From Chitinophaga caseinilytica (GTDB lineage: Bacteria; Bacteroidota; Bacteroidia; Chitinophagales; Chitinophagaceae), in the NCBI RefSeq assembly GCF_038396765.1, contig NZ_CP150096.1:3703001-3767000 (forward strand): a DNA stretch of 64,000 bases, written 5' to 3'. Below the pieces are notes generated by a model that worked only from the letters and a program-made list of their open reading frames with translations, did no database searches and was not told the origin of the DNA. The position numbers and the translations under genes are program-made. Of this stretch, positions 8,643-16,726 are shown piece by piece. How positions within the stretch are numbered: position 1 is the stretch's first letter; each line of letters starts with the position of its first letter.

Positions 8643-9619
8643 ATGAGCATCAAAACCCTTTTGCACGCCGCCTTTACCGCGGCCTTCGCCATTTTCATCG
8701 CCGCCTGCGGCAAAGACCCACAGCCCGCCGGGCCCCTTCTCCGGCCCGAAACCCGCGCCAATTCCGGAAATTCCGTCGGCATCCTCGCCGTAATGAACAG
8801 CTGGATGACCGGTATGGCAGACAACACCAGCATCGCCCGTATCACCATCCCCGGTACCCACGATTCCGGTGCCAGGTTCGAGCCCGTCGGCGGGACCGCC
8901 AAATGCCAGAACCTCACCATCGCAGAACAACTGGAAGCCGGCGTGCGTTTCCTCGACATCCGCTGCCGCCACATCGGCGACGCTTTCGCCATCCATCACG
9001 GCAGTATTTACCAGAACCTTAACTTCAACGACGTGCTGACGGCCTGCCTTTCGTTCCTCGACAATCACCCCGGCGAAACGATCGTCATGTGCGTGAAAGA
9101 GGAATACGATCCCACCAACAACACGCGCAGCTTCGAGCAAACGTTCGACAGCTATGTGGCCGCCAATCCTTCGCGCTGGTACCTCGGCGCGTCCGTCCCC
9201 AATCTCGGAACGGTGCGCAACAAGATCGTGCTGCTGCGCCGCTTCGGGGCATCTTCCACCCCAAAGGCATCGACGCCACCAACTGGGCCGATAACACCAC
9301 TTTCACGAGCACCACGCCCGATGCCACCCTTCGGGTGCAAGACCAGTATGTGGTGCCCGACAACAACGCGAAATGGACCGGCGTCACCAATTTGTTCAAC
9401 GAAGCGAATGCGAGCACCGGCAACACGCTGTACATCAATTTCACGAGCGGCTACAAATCCCTCATCTTCGGCATCCCCAGTATCACAACGGTTTCCAATA
9501 ACATCAACCCGCGCATCAACACGTATTTCACCACCAATACGTATGGGCGTTACGGTATCATTCCCATGGATTTCGTAGATGCCACGAGAGCCCAGCTGAT
9601 CGTGGAATCCAACTTCTGA
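8643..9619 (+). pseudogene. PI-PLC X-domain lipoprotein, frameshifted
   Basis: The first reading frame (from 8643) encodes a lipoprotein signal (FIAACGKD, Cys22) and the start of a phosphatidylinositol-specific phospholipase C X domain: IPGTHDSG with catalytic His73, FLDIRCR, and IHHGS with His119. At the G run 9246-9249 the frame is lost. The continuation, starting GIFHPKGIDATNW, lies in the -1 frame and ends at 9619. One extra G would restore a single continuous protein of about 325 residues. Bacterial members cleave PI or GPI-type phosphodiesters. Whether this is a true mutation or a homopolymer sequencing error cannot be told here. Confidence 0.75.
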
Positions 9620-9654
9620 AACCGGCGTCGGGCGCTGGCCAATAGCTGAAAAGA

Positions 9655-9684
9655 GGCTCCGGGCATCGTGCCGGGAGCCTTTTT
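9655..9684 (+). terminator. Intrinsic terminator after the PI-PLC-like gene
   Basis: GGCTCC (9655-9660) pairs with GGAGCC (9674-9679), with an inner GGCA/TGCC stem and one G-G mismatch. A run of five T residues follows. The remaining bases to 9903 show no convincing gene. Confidence 0.85.
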
Positions 9685-9903
9685 CGTGGGATGTCGCCGG
9701 AAAGGCGTAATTTGTCCATGATTCCGATTAGCTGAAACATCCCTGACCGATTCAACGTGCCATGCGAGGACCCGCCTGCGAACCGCGGAAACCACTCAAC
9801 AGATAGATTTAAAAGTATGCGATCAGGGCCGAGCTGCCCGGTACCGGCAGTATAAGTAATGCAAAGAAGTGATCAAATGGGTAGGCGAATGTAGCCACCT
9901 GCA

Positions 9904-10575
9904 ATGCGTAACCGTAAAATGGGTATCAACGATTTTTTCCGTCGGCTTTTTGGCGCTCCATCCGCCATTTCCGTACTGCCGGCCAATGACCTCGAACTGG
10001 CTAATGCCGTCCGGTTCGGGCCTTCCGTGATGCAAACCATCCGCAGGTTCACCCGTGCGGAGCTTTGCCGCCTCGAGACCGAGCGCACCGTTTCCGGTCC
10101 GGGGAACACGGTCGTAACCGAGGTGTACCGGCCCGATGCGCTGCTGTTCAAAGCCGACCAGCAAGATGCAGGGGCGATTATACAGGCGCTGCGGACGGCG
10201 CTCGCAGGACAAGGTTACCTCGTCTTCCTTTCCGAACAGAATTTCGGGCATTTGCCCGACGAGATCGGTATCCTGAAATCCGGGGACACTTTCGATATCC
10301 TGCGCTGTAAAGGCACGGATGCCATCAACTATGGGATCGATAACGAATCGCTCGTTGCCGCCATGAAAAAGTGGCATGCGGAAACGCCGGTCGAAATCGT
10401 GGGAGCAGGGCACGATTGGCTGGAAGCGCGCTTCCTCGCGCGGCCGGATTGGGATGCGATGGCGGAAATGGTATATAAATTTTGTCCGGACGTCGTAGAC
10501 CAGGGCACCGGCAGCATCGCCGCGCTGGCAGCGGAAATGCGGGAAACAGGTATGTTGTATTTGTGGTGGGATTGA
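9904..10575 (+). CDS. DUF4253 domain-containing protein
   Basis: A 223-residue cytoplasmic protein without signal or membrane segments. The C-terminal block, with VEIVGAGHDWLEARFL, FCPDVVDQGTGSIAALAAEM and the terminal LYLWWD, matches the DUF4253 pattern, often found near immunity-type or SMI1-like proteins. No function is established. A second in-frame ATG (MGINDFF, 9919) is an alternative start. It lies between two strong transcription units and is probably independent. Confidence 0.65.
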   Translation: MRNRKMGINDFFRRLFGAPSAISVLPANDLELANAVRFGPSVMQTIRRFTRAELCRLETERTVSGPGNTVVTEVYRPDALLFKADQQDAGAIIQALRTALAGQGYLVFLSEQNFGHLPDEIGILKSGDTFDILRCKGTDAINYGIDNESLVAAMKKWHAETPVEIVGAGHDWLEARFLARPDWDAMAEMVYKFCPDVVDQGTGSIAALAAEMRETGMLYLWWD

Positions 10576-10584
10576 CGACTGGCG

Positions 10585-10614
10585 TTTGCATATTCCGGGA
10601 ATTTTGTATTTTTG
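10585..10614 (+). promoter_or_regulatory. Bacteroidota promoter TTTG-N18-TATTTTTG for the ABC-F gene
   Basis: A -33 TTTG (10585-10588) and an exact -7 TATTTTTG (10607-10614) are separated by 18 bases. The predicted start near 10620 leaves a leader of about 115 nt before the ATG at 10735. The leader contains a start-stop ATG-TGA at about 10643 and a GGCC/GGCC inverted repeat, so leader-based control is possible. Confidence 0.6.
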
Positions 10615-10734
10615 CGGCACATTAAACTTCATTTCTTCCAACATGTGAGATTTACTTTCTTTTAGCAATTAACCCGTAACTGCGTGGCCATATTCATCGG
10701 CCGCCGTTATTCTTCACCGTTAAAGAAAGAAATC

Positions 10735-12321
10735 ATGTTGGCGTTTCAAGACGTTACCTACGCGCATCCCAATAAAGACGTATTGTTTTCCGGGCTTCAT
10801 TTTACCGTGGACCGTGGAGATAAAATTGCATTGATCGGCCCTAACGGCGCCGGGAAGTCTACCTTGCTACGGCTGATGGCCGGGGAATTGCAGCCCCTGT
10901 CGGGGTCCATCCGGCGGGAAGCGCCTCCCTACTACATTCCACAGCACTTCGGCCAGTTCGATCATCTCACGGTGGGAGAGGCGCTCCGTGCGGGCGACCG
11001 CCTGCATGCCCTGCGCGAAATCCTGGCGGGAAATGTGACCGACGATCTGATGGCGGCGCTGAACGACGACTGGGCCATCGAAGAGCGGTGCCAGGAAGCC
11101 CTCGCGCATTGGGGCCTTGGGAACATCGGGCTGGATGTGAAGCTGGAAGGGCTCAGCGGTGGACAAAAAACACGCGTTTTCCTCGCCGGGATCGCCGTCA
11201 ACCAGCCCGCATTCTTGTTGCTCGACGAGCCAGGCAACCACCTGGACGCGGCGGGCCGCGCGCTGCTGCGCGATCTGATCGGTGGCTGGCGGCAAGCCCT
11301 CGTGCTCGTGAGCCACGATGCTTCCCTGCTGCGCCTGTTGCCGGTCGTATACGAACTGGGGAAGAAAGGGATTACCGTGTACGGCGGCGATTTCGATTTC
11401 TACAAGGCGCAGAAGGAGCTGGAGCAGGACGCGCTGCAGCAGGACCTCCGCAGCCGCGAAAAAGCCCTGCGCAAAGCCAGGGAAACCGAGCGCGAGGCCA
11501 TGGAGCGCAAACAGAAGCTGGATGCGCGTGGCAGGAAAAAGCAGGACAAATCCAACGTTCCCACCATCACCCTCAACACCCTTCGCAACAACGCCGAAAA
11601 AAGCACGGCCAGCCTGAAAAAGGCACATGCCGAAAAAATGGGAAGCATTTCGGAGGAAGTGGACCGCCTGCGCAAGGAGCTGCCGGATATCGACAAAATG
11701 AAACTGAATGTAGACGATTCCGCCCTGCACAAAGGGAAAATACTCGTCAACGCGCAACACCTGAACGTACGGTTCGGGGAAAAAACGCTCTGGCCGGAAG
11801 GGCACAGCTTCCAGGTGCGGAGCGGCGACAGGCTGGCCATCCGCGGCGGCAACGGTTCCGGGAAAACCACGATGATCCGGCTGCTGCTGGGGCAGTTATC
11901 GCCCTCGGAAGGAGAGATGGTGTGCGCCGGATTCCAGGCGGTGTACATCGATCAGGATTATTCGTATCTCGACGGGAGCCTGACCGTTTACGAACAGGCG
12001 CAAAAGCACAATCCCGGCGCGCTGGAAGAACATGAAGTGAAAACCCGGCTGAACCGGTTCCTGTTCGGGCCGGAAGACTGGAACAAACCTTCGGCTGCGC
12101 TCAGCGGCGGGGAAAGGATGCGGCTGCTGCTGTGCGTGCTCAATATAGGTACCAAAGCGCCGGACATGATCGTGCTGGACGAGCCTACCAATAACCTCGA
12201 CATGCAGAACGTGGAGATCCTCACCGCGGCGATGAACGGGTACGATGGTACGCTGATCGTGGTGTCGCACGACGAAGCATTCCTGGAAACGTTGGGTGTA
12301 AATACCGAAATCGCGTTGTGA
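10735..12321 (+). CDS. ABC-F family ATPase
   Basis: A 528-residue soluble protein with two fused ABC ATPase domains and no membrane segments. Domain 1 has Walker A GPNGAGKST (residues 35-43), signature LSGGQKTRV and LLLDEPGNHLD. A Lys/Arg/Glu-rich linker (about 230-330) follows. Domain 2 has GGNGSGKTT, LSGGERMRL and IVLDEPTNNLD. ABC-F proteins act on the ribosome as translation factors or antibiotic target-protection proteins; which applies here is unknown. The ATG at 10735 is preferred over the upstream GTG at 10684 because it starts directly at the ABC fold. The stop abuts the convergent neighbour's stop with no gap. Confidence 0.85.
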   Translation: MLAFQDVTYAHPNKDVLFSGLHFTVDRGDKIALIGPNGAGKSTLLRLMAGELQPLSGSIRREAPPYYIPQHFGQFDHLTVGEALRAGDRLHALREILAGNVTDDLMAALNDDWAIEERCQEALAHWGLGNIGLDVKLEGLSGGQKTRVFLAGIAVNQPAFLLLDEPGNHLDAAGRALLRDLIGGWRQALVLVSHDASLLRLLPVVYELGKKGITVYGGDFDFYKAQKELEQDALQQDLRSREKALRKARETEREAMERKQKLDARGRKKQDKSNVPTITLNTLRNNAEKSTASLKKAHAEKMGSISEEVDRLRKELPDIDKMKLNVDDSALHKGKILVNAQHLNVRFGEKTLWPEGHSFQVRSGDRLAIRGGNGSGKTTMIRLLLGQLSPSEGEMVCAGFQAVYIDQDYSYLDGSLTVYEQAQKHNPGALEEHEVKTRLNRFLFGPEDWNKPSAALSGGERMRLLLCVLNIGTKAPDMIVLDEPTNNLDMQNVEILTAAMNGYDGTLIVVSHDEAFLETLGVNTEIAL

Positions 12322-12945
12322 TCAGGAACGGAAGTTCCAGTTGACGATGGGCATTTTCCGTTTTTCGTTCACGTTCCACAAGCCGAACTGTAGGCCGCGG
12401 GTGTTTTTGCTCGATGTCATGAACCCGATCTGGATGCCGCGGACCTGCTCCGAAACGGCATTGAGCGACAGTTGTATTCCGCTCATGTTTTTGGTGATGG
12501 AAACGATTCCCAGTAGCAGTCCATTATGTTTTTCGACGACATTGATCGCCGAAAAGGAAAGGCCGTTGGCGCGGGTGTTGACCTGGCCAATGAGGCCGAG
12601 GGAAATGCCGTTCACCTGGTACGTCATGGAGCCGAGGGCGGAGAGGTTGATGCCGTTTACTTTTTCGGGCAGGCTGTCGGCGGGGATGGGTGTGGCGCTT
12701 GCATAGGCCGTATCCCAGGGCGCGTGGGGGATGAACGCGATGAAGAGGCCAGGCCCGGGTACTTCCAGCCGGAGGCCGTTGGTGGTCGTATTGACGGTTT
12801 CGTAAATCGGGAACCAGCCCAGCCCTACGCCGTAAATGTTTACGTTGGATTGATGGAAGGTCCATAGCGGGAGCCGGAGCTTTTTATGCTGGGCCTGCGA
12901 TGGCAGGAAGCTCAGGATGAACAGGGATAAAAGGAGGCTGCGCAT
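12322..12945 (-). CDS. LA_2272-like surface-repeat protein
   Basis: A 207-residue exported protein (signal MRSLLLSLFILSFLPSQAQ). The second half is made of about seven degenerate 14-15-residue units, each starting with (N/S/R)G(I/L) and alternating hydrophobic residues: NGINLS, NGISLG, NGLSFS, NGLLLG, SGIQLS, RGIQIG, RGLQFG. This fits surface-repeat proteins thought to form beta-barrel or beta-solenoid outer-membrane structures. The role is unknown. It is convergent with the ABC-F gene with zero spacing. Confidence 0.65.
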   Translation of the reverse strand: MRSLLLSLFILSFLPSQAQHKKLRLPLWTFHQSNVNIYGVGLGWFPIYETVNTTTNGLRLEVPGPGLFIAFIPHAPWDTAYASATPIPADSLPEKVNGINLSALGSMTYQVNGISLGLIGQVNTRANGLSFSAINVVEKHNGLLLGIVSITKNMSGIQLSLNAVSEQVRGIQIGFMTSSKNTRGLQFGLWNVNEKRKMPIVNWNFRS

Positions 12946-13018
12946 AAGGTTTGGAGATCGTAATCCTTCCTAAAATACCGGTTTTTTTTCTCATTCCGTT
13001 TTCTAGTTTTACCCCGTT

Positions 13019-13894
13019 GTGCAAAACCGTCGTATTCAACTCATTTTCGCGGGCGTCACGTTCGCATTTCTCTGGGCATCCGCCGCTGCGGCTACCAAGC
13101 TGGGGTTAGGGTCGGTGCAGCCATTCGTGCTGTTTGTGCCGCGTTTTTTCCTGGCGGCGTTTATCATGTTGTTCGTTTCGCACGTGCTGCTGAAGAAACG
13201 GCTGCCACGGGGGAAGGAATGGAAGCAGGTGGCGATTTACGGATTGTTCAACGTTTCGCTGTACCTGGGGATTTATGTGCTGGGGATGACGGAAGTGTCT
13301 GCAGGCCTGGGCGCGCTGGCAACGGCCACCAACCCGGTGTTCATCAGCCTGATGAGCACCTTCTGGCTGCGGAAGCCCCTGCAACCGGTGACGGTGCTGA
13401 GCCTGGTGCTTTGCCTGGGAGGGATCGGGGTGGCGGCCTGGCCTTTGCTGGCCGATAGCTACGCTACGCCCCTGGGGCTGGGGCTCGTGTTGGGGAGTAT
13501 GGTAACCTATTCGATCGGGTCGCTGTATTTTTCCGCATCGAAGTGGCACGATCTTCACATTTTTACCATCAATGGCTGGCAGACGCTTTTCGGCGGTATT
13601 TTCCTGTTGCCCGTTATGATCGGCTGGTACGATCCCATGCAGAATCATTTCAGTATGGTCTGGCTGCTGTCTATGCTTTGGCTGGTAGGCCCCGTTTCGA
13701 TAGTGGCGGTGTTGTTGTGGCTGTTTTTGCTGAAAGATAATCCCGTCAATGCCTCTTTCTGGCTGTTCCTCTGCCCGGTTTTCGGATTTGCCATATCGGC
13801 GGTGCTCATGCATGAGCCTTTGAGCGTGTATACCTTCGCCGGCGTGATGCTCGTGGTGGCGGGGCTGTACCTGGTGCAGCGGAAGCGGAAGTAG
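13019..13894 (+). CDS. EamA/DMT-family transporter
   Basis: A 291-residue integral membrane protein with about ten hydrophobic helices in two EamA halves, starting from a GTG. The first half holds LWASAAAATKLGL, LYVLGMTEVSAGLGALATATNPVF-like segments and a second half LWLFLLKDNPVNASFWLFLCPVFGFAISAVLMHEPLSVYTFAGVMLVVAGLYLV, typical of drug/metabolite exporters. The substrate is unknown. A TAGTTTTA element (13004-13011), one base off the -7 consensus, lies just before the start. Confidence 0.85.
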   Translation: MQNRRIQLIFAGVTFAFLWASAAAATKLGLGSVQPFVLFVPRFFLAAFIMLFVSHVLLKKRLPRGKEWKQVAIYGLFNVSLYLGIYVLGMTEVSAGLGALATATNPVFISLMSTFWLRKPLQPVTVLSLVLCLGGIGVAAWPLLADSYATPLGLGLVLGSMVTYSIGSLYFSASKWHDLHIFTINGWQTLFGGIFLLPVMIGWYDPMQNHFSMVWLLSMLWLVGPVSIVAVLLWLFLLKDNPVNASFWLFLCPVFGFAISAVLMHEPLSVYTFAGVMLVVAGLYLVQRKRK

Positions 13895-13941
13895 GCAAAC
13901 GCTTTGCTGGCAGGCGATCCGGAGAAAATTGTAAAATTGAT

Positions 13942-13972
13942 TTTGAAATTAAATTTCCATAACGTAGTTTTG
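13942..13972 (+). promoter_or_regulatory. Promoter TTTG-N19-TAGTTTTG for tRNA-Pro
   Basis: The -33 TTTG (13942-13945) and -7 TAGTTTTG (13965-13972) are 19 bases apart. The predicted start is about 4-6 bases before the tRNA at 13983. Confidence 0.7.
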
Positions 13973-13982
13973 CGACCCCGTA

Positions 13983-14056
13983 CGGGATGTAGCGCAGCCC
14001 GGTAGCGCGCGTCGTTCGGGACGACGAGGCCGCAGGTTCGAATCCTGTCATCCCGA
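13983..14056 (+). tRNA. tRNA-Pro (anticodon CGG)
   Basis: Complete cloverleaf: acceptor CGGGATG (13983-13989) with CATCCCG (14049-14055) plus discriminator A; D stem GCGC/GCGC; anticodon stem CGTCG/CGACG with loop TTCGGGA, anticodon CGG at 14017-14019; T arm GCAGG-TTCGAAT-CCTGT. No CCA is encoded. It reads proline codon CCG. A terminator follows directly. Confidence 0.95.
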
Positions 14057-14064
14057 CTCTTCTA

Positions 14065-14092
14065 GAAAACCCGCTCCTATGAGCGGGTTTTC
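14065..14092 (+). terminator. Intrinsic terminator after tRNA-Pro
   Basis: Perfect 12-bp stem GAAAACCCGCTC (14065-14076) / GAGCGGGTTTTC (14081-14092) with a 4-nt loop. T-rich sequence is built into the 3' arm. Confidence 0.85.
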
Positions 14093-14163
14093 TTGTTTAG
14101 AACAAAATTCCCTTATTTCTTCCCTTTCAAACCTTAATAAGGTGTTTGTCGAATATTCAGATA

Positions 14164-14180
14164 AGGTTCGAATCCAGTCA
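14164..14180 (+). repeat. Partial copy of the tRNA-Pro T-arm (att-like)
   Basis: AGGTTCGAATCCAGTCA repeats tRNA bases 14034-14050 (AGGTTCGAATCCTGTCA) with one mismatch in 17, 130 bases downstream. Such a tRNA 3'-part duplication is what site-specific integration leaves, but the copy is short and no integrase is in the window. Confidence 0.4.
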
Positions 14181-14303
14181 AACAATTTTCTGGTATCAAG
14201 ATTATATATTTGATATCCTTAATATTGCTCCCCCTCTAAACAACAAAACCTTAAGGCAAAGCACCTTCATGAAACACCATTTTCCTTTGATGAATAATGT
14301 CGC

Positions 14304-15017
14304 CTAGAATGAAAACTGTATCCATTTTTTGTTTTCTTCTTCGTCAACAATTTCAAGCATTTCAAACTTTCCTTTATCCCTCTTTCTAACTCGCTTTTCT
14401 TTATCAGGCTCCATAAAGTTGATGTCAAAAGTACAACGGCCAATTTCTTTCCATGTTTTCTTCTTCAGGCTGTATGCAATAAGTGACTTGAATCGGCTTG
14501 CGCAGCTGGAATAAAATATACAGATTTCCGATATGCCATCTTCGTCGATGTCCCCGATTGGAAATAAGTTGTCGGGGTGGCAGCAATACGAGTCTGTATA
14601 CAGTCTTGGTAAACTGGTGTCAAAAAAGTAATAGGAATCGCCGTCTTCGCAATAATTAAAGGTTGGCAGCACGAAAACGGTGTCGTTACGTTTGTTCCCA
14701 ATTATATCACCAATGATGTTGACGCCTTCAAATCCAGTTTTTAGCATACTGTCTTCATAAGCAATGAAGCCGCAAGTATCATGTTGATATTTGTTGACTA
14801 GGTCTTTGATGAATAATGTCTTGTCGTTTAATAGACTGTCGCCGATAAACTGCAGGTTGTCATTTAGTTTGCTGACAAGACTGTCTTTATTTATTTTTTG
14901 AACAATGGTTGTAGATTGATTTTGTGTATTGTCAATCGATGGATTCTTACAGGAAAAAAAGAGTGACAATATTAAAGTTGTCCGTATGATTTTTTGCACT
15001 ATAACTAATTGTTTCAT
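14304..15017 (-). CDS. Hypothetical lipoprotein, AT-rich gene
   Basis: A 237-residue lipoprotein: MKQLVIVQKIIRTTLILSLFFSCKN gives a lipobox with Cys near residue 23. The middle holds FPIGDIDEDGISEICIFYSSC, an Asp-rich FG-GAP/VCBS-like calcium loop, and several cysteines. The gene and its flanks (14100-15060) are clearly more AT-rich than the rest of the window and lie directly downstream of a tRNA with a duplicated T-arm, which suggests acquisition by transfer. The function is not recognised. Confidence 0.6.
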   Translation of the reverse strand: MKQLVIVQKIIRTTLILSLFFSCKNPSIDNTQNQSTTIVQKINKDSLVSKLNDNLQFIGDSLLNDKTLFIKDLVNKYQHDTCGFIAYEDSMLKTGFEGVNIIGDIIGNKRNDTVFVLPTFNYCEDGDSYYFFDTSLPRLYTDSYCCHPDNLFPIGDIDEDGISEICIFYSSCASRFKSLIAYSLKKKTWKEIGRCTFDINFMEPDKEKRVRKRDKGKFEMLEIVDEEENKKWIQFSF

Positions 15018-15068
15018 AGGTATGAGTTGAGTGGAAGATCGTTTTCCTGCTTCATGCGTAAATACGGC

Positions 15069-15767
15069 TCAACAGATCAACAGCAATCTAGGCTCACCCG
15101 GTTTTTCTTTTGGCGCCCGGTGAAGACAGGGAGGTACCAGACTTTCGGGATGGTCTACCGCCAATCTCCATAAGTTGCCAATTCCCGTGCTGATGATCTG
15201 TGCGTCGGGTTTGGCCTGGTAATGCAGATCGAAGAAATTATCGCTGAGGAATTGTTCGAAACCTTCTGCTGTTCCCTGGTATAATTTTTTGAGTCCGGCA
15301 CGTATTTCCGGGATCATAACTTTCTTTTCACCCTGTTCGTTCGGCAATATTTCACTCGATTCGCCATAGTAAGTGCATAGCATCGTATCGGTGGCGATGG
15401 GGGAGCGGTCGACGTGAAATGAATAGACGTCGGTAGGGAAAAAAAGGAAAGTATCATCCCGTTCGTAATGGCTGATGAGGTTCAGGACCGGCGATGCGCC
15501 ATGTGCTTCGAGCAGTTGGAGGTCGTTCAGGAGGATGTCCCGGGCAATGGATCCCTGTTCGGTTAACTGAAGCGCACGCAGTTCTTCCGTTTCGATCACG
15601 GTAATATTTCCTGTTCGTTCGACTTTTTGTACGATTTCGAAGAAATCGCCCCGGAGGGTGCGTGTCCAGCAAATGGCATTCAGCGCTCCCTTGAATGGGG
15701 TAGCAACCAGTTCCAGGAAATTCGTGACGTATTGAATAGGGTTATTTGTATGAGATAAATCTGTCAT
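15069..15767 (-). CDS. DUF1826-like protein
   Basis: A 232-residue cytoplasmic protein. The start at 15767 (MTDLSHTNNPIQY) is preferred because the 40 residues encoded upstream look non-coding. The pattern resembles DUF1826: an ICWTR-containing N-terminal part, FHVDRSPIATDTMLCTYYGESSEIL (His-x-Asp and a Cys), and the C-terminal PPCLHRAPKEKPGEPRLLLIC. The HxD followed by a later HRAP recalls a 2-oxoglutarate-oxygenase-like arrangement, but this is inference. DUF1826 genes elsewhere often sit near zinc-handling genes; none is visible here. It is divergent from the ECF sigma gene at 15960. Confidence 0.5.
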   Translation of the reverse strand: MTDLSHTNNPIQYVTNFLELVATPFKGALNAICWTRTLRGDFFEIVQKVERTGNITVIETEELRALQLTEQGSIARDILLNDLQLLEAHGASPVLNLISHYERDDTFLFFPTDVYSFHVDRSPIATDTMLCTYYGESSEILPNEQGEKKVMIPEIRAGLKKLYQGTAEGFEQFLSDNFFDLHYQAKPDAQIISTGIGNLWRLAVDHPESLVPPCLHRAPKEKPGEPRLLLIC

Positions 15768-15959
15768 ATTGGTCGACGTAAAACATTTGACAACGAAGTA
15801 CCGCATTTTTTGCTTAAAAACCGGTATGTCCCTATGGCCGGAAGGACCTCCGGGCGCCGGTGGAATATTCTCTGCAGGGTAGTTCATGCAGAAAAAAGAA
15901 TGGAGGATTTATTGGGTTGAATGATTATATTGCCTGCCGAACTTACAAACAACACCTAG

Positions 15960-16559
15960 GTGGCGGGGACTAATTCATACGAGGAATCCACATGCATACA
16001 ACAGATCGCGGAGGGAGACGAAGAAGCGTTTTCGCGGCTGTTCTATCACTATGGTGCCATTATCCACCCCGTTATCCTGAAAATAGTAAAAGACGAAACC
16101 GCTGCGGAAGATGTGGTGGCGGAGGTGTTTCTCAAGCTCTGGCTCCATCGCTCGCGCCTCCCGGAAGTCGGTAACCTGGCTGGTTATATTTACCGCATGG
16201 CTACCAACTTCGCCATCAATTCCCTCAAGCAGCACAAAACCGCGCCCGGCGCCTTGCAGGACGCTTATCTGGACCTTCCCGGCCAGGAGCCTTCCGCAGA
16301 AGACCAGTTCACCATCAGGGAGCTGAAGCAGTCTATCCACAAAGCCGTAGAAACCCTGCCGGAACAACGCCGCAGGATTTATGAACTGAGCCGCGAAAAA
16401 GGGCTTTCCCGCCAGGAGATCGCCGAAACGCTCCAGATTTCGGAGAACACCGTCAAAAACCAGCTCCGGATAGCGCTGCGCCACATCCAGGAATCCATCC
16501 TCAAAGACCGTGGGCTGCTCATCGCCGGCGTGTTTTTCCTGCAGCTCGCCGCCGATTGA
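15960..16559 (+). CDS. ECF RNA polymerase sigma factor (FecI-like)
   Basis: A 199-residue ECF sigma factor starting from GTG. Region 2 is around residues 20-90 (AFSRLFYHYGAIIHPVILKIV, then AGYIYRMATNFAINSLK). Region 4 is around 125-180 (LPEQRRRIYELSREKGLSRQEIAETLQISENTVKNQLRIAL). A short hydrophobic tail, LLIAGVFFLQLA, is common in FecI-like factors of this phylum. It stands 167 bases before the FecR gene and is the likely partner of that anti-sigma. It is inferred to direct transcription of the STN-SusC operon from 18069. Confidence 0.9.
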   Translation: MAGTNSYEESTCIQQIAEGDEEAFSRLFYHYGAIIHPVILKIVKDETAAEDVVAEVFLKLWLHRSRLPEVGNLAGYIYRMATNFAINSLKQHKTAPGALQDAYLDLPGQEPSAEDQFTIRELKQSIHKAVETLPEQRRRIYELSREKGLSRQEIAETLQISENTVKNQLRIALRHIQESILKDRGLLIAGVFFLQLAAD

Positions 16560-16726
16560 CGGCATTGTTAAAAGCTCCAACCAGGGCTCCAGTCAATCCT
16601 TCCTTTTCCCTTTCATGGCCCCGCAGAAAAAAACTTGAAAAAATTTTAACCCCGGAAGAGTACCGGAAGGATTTTGCATTGTCTATACTTTGAATTCGAC
16701 CGGATCTGCCGGACAATATTATCAAC

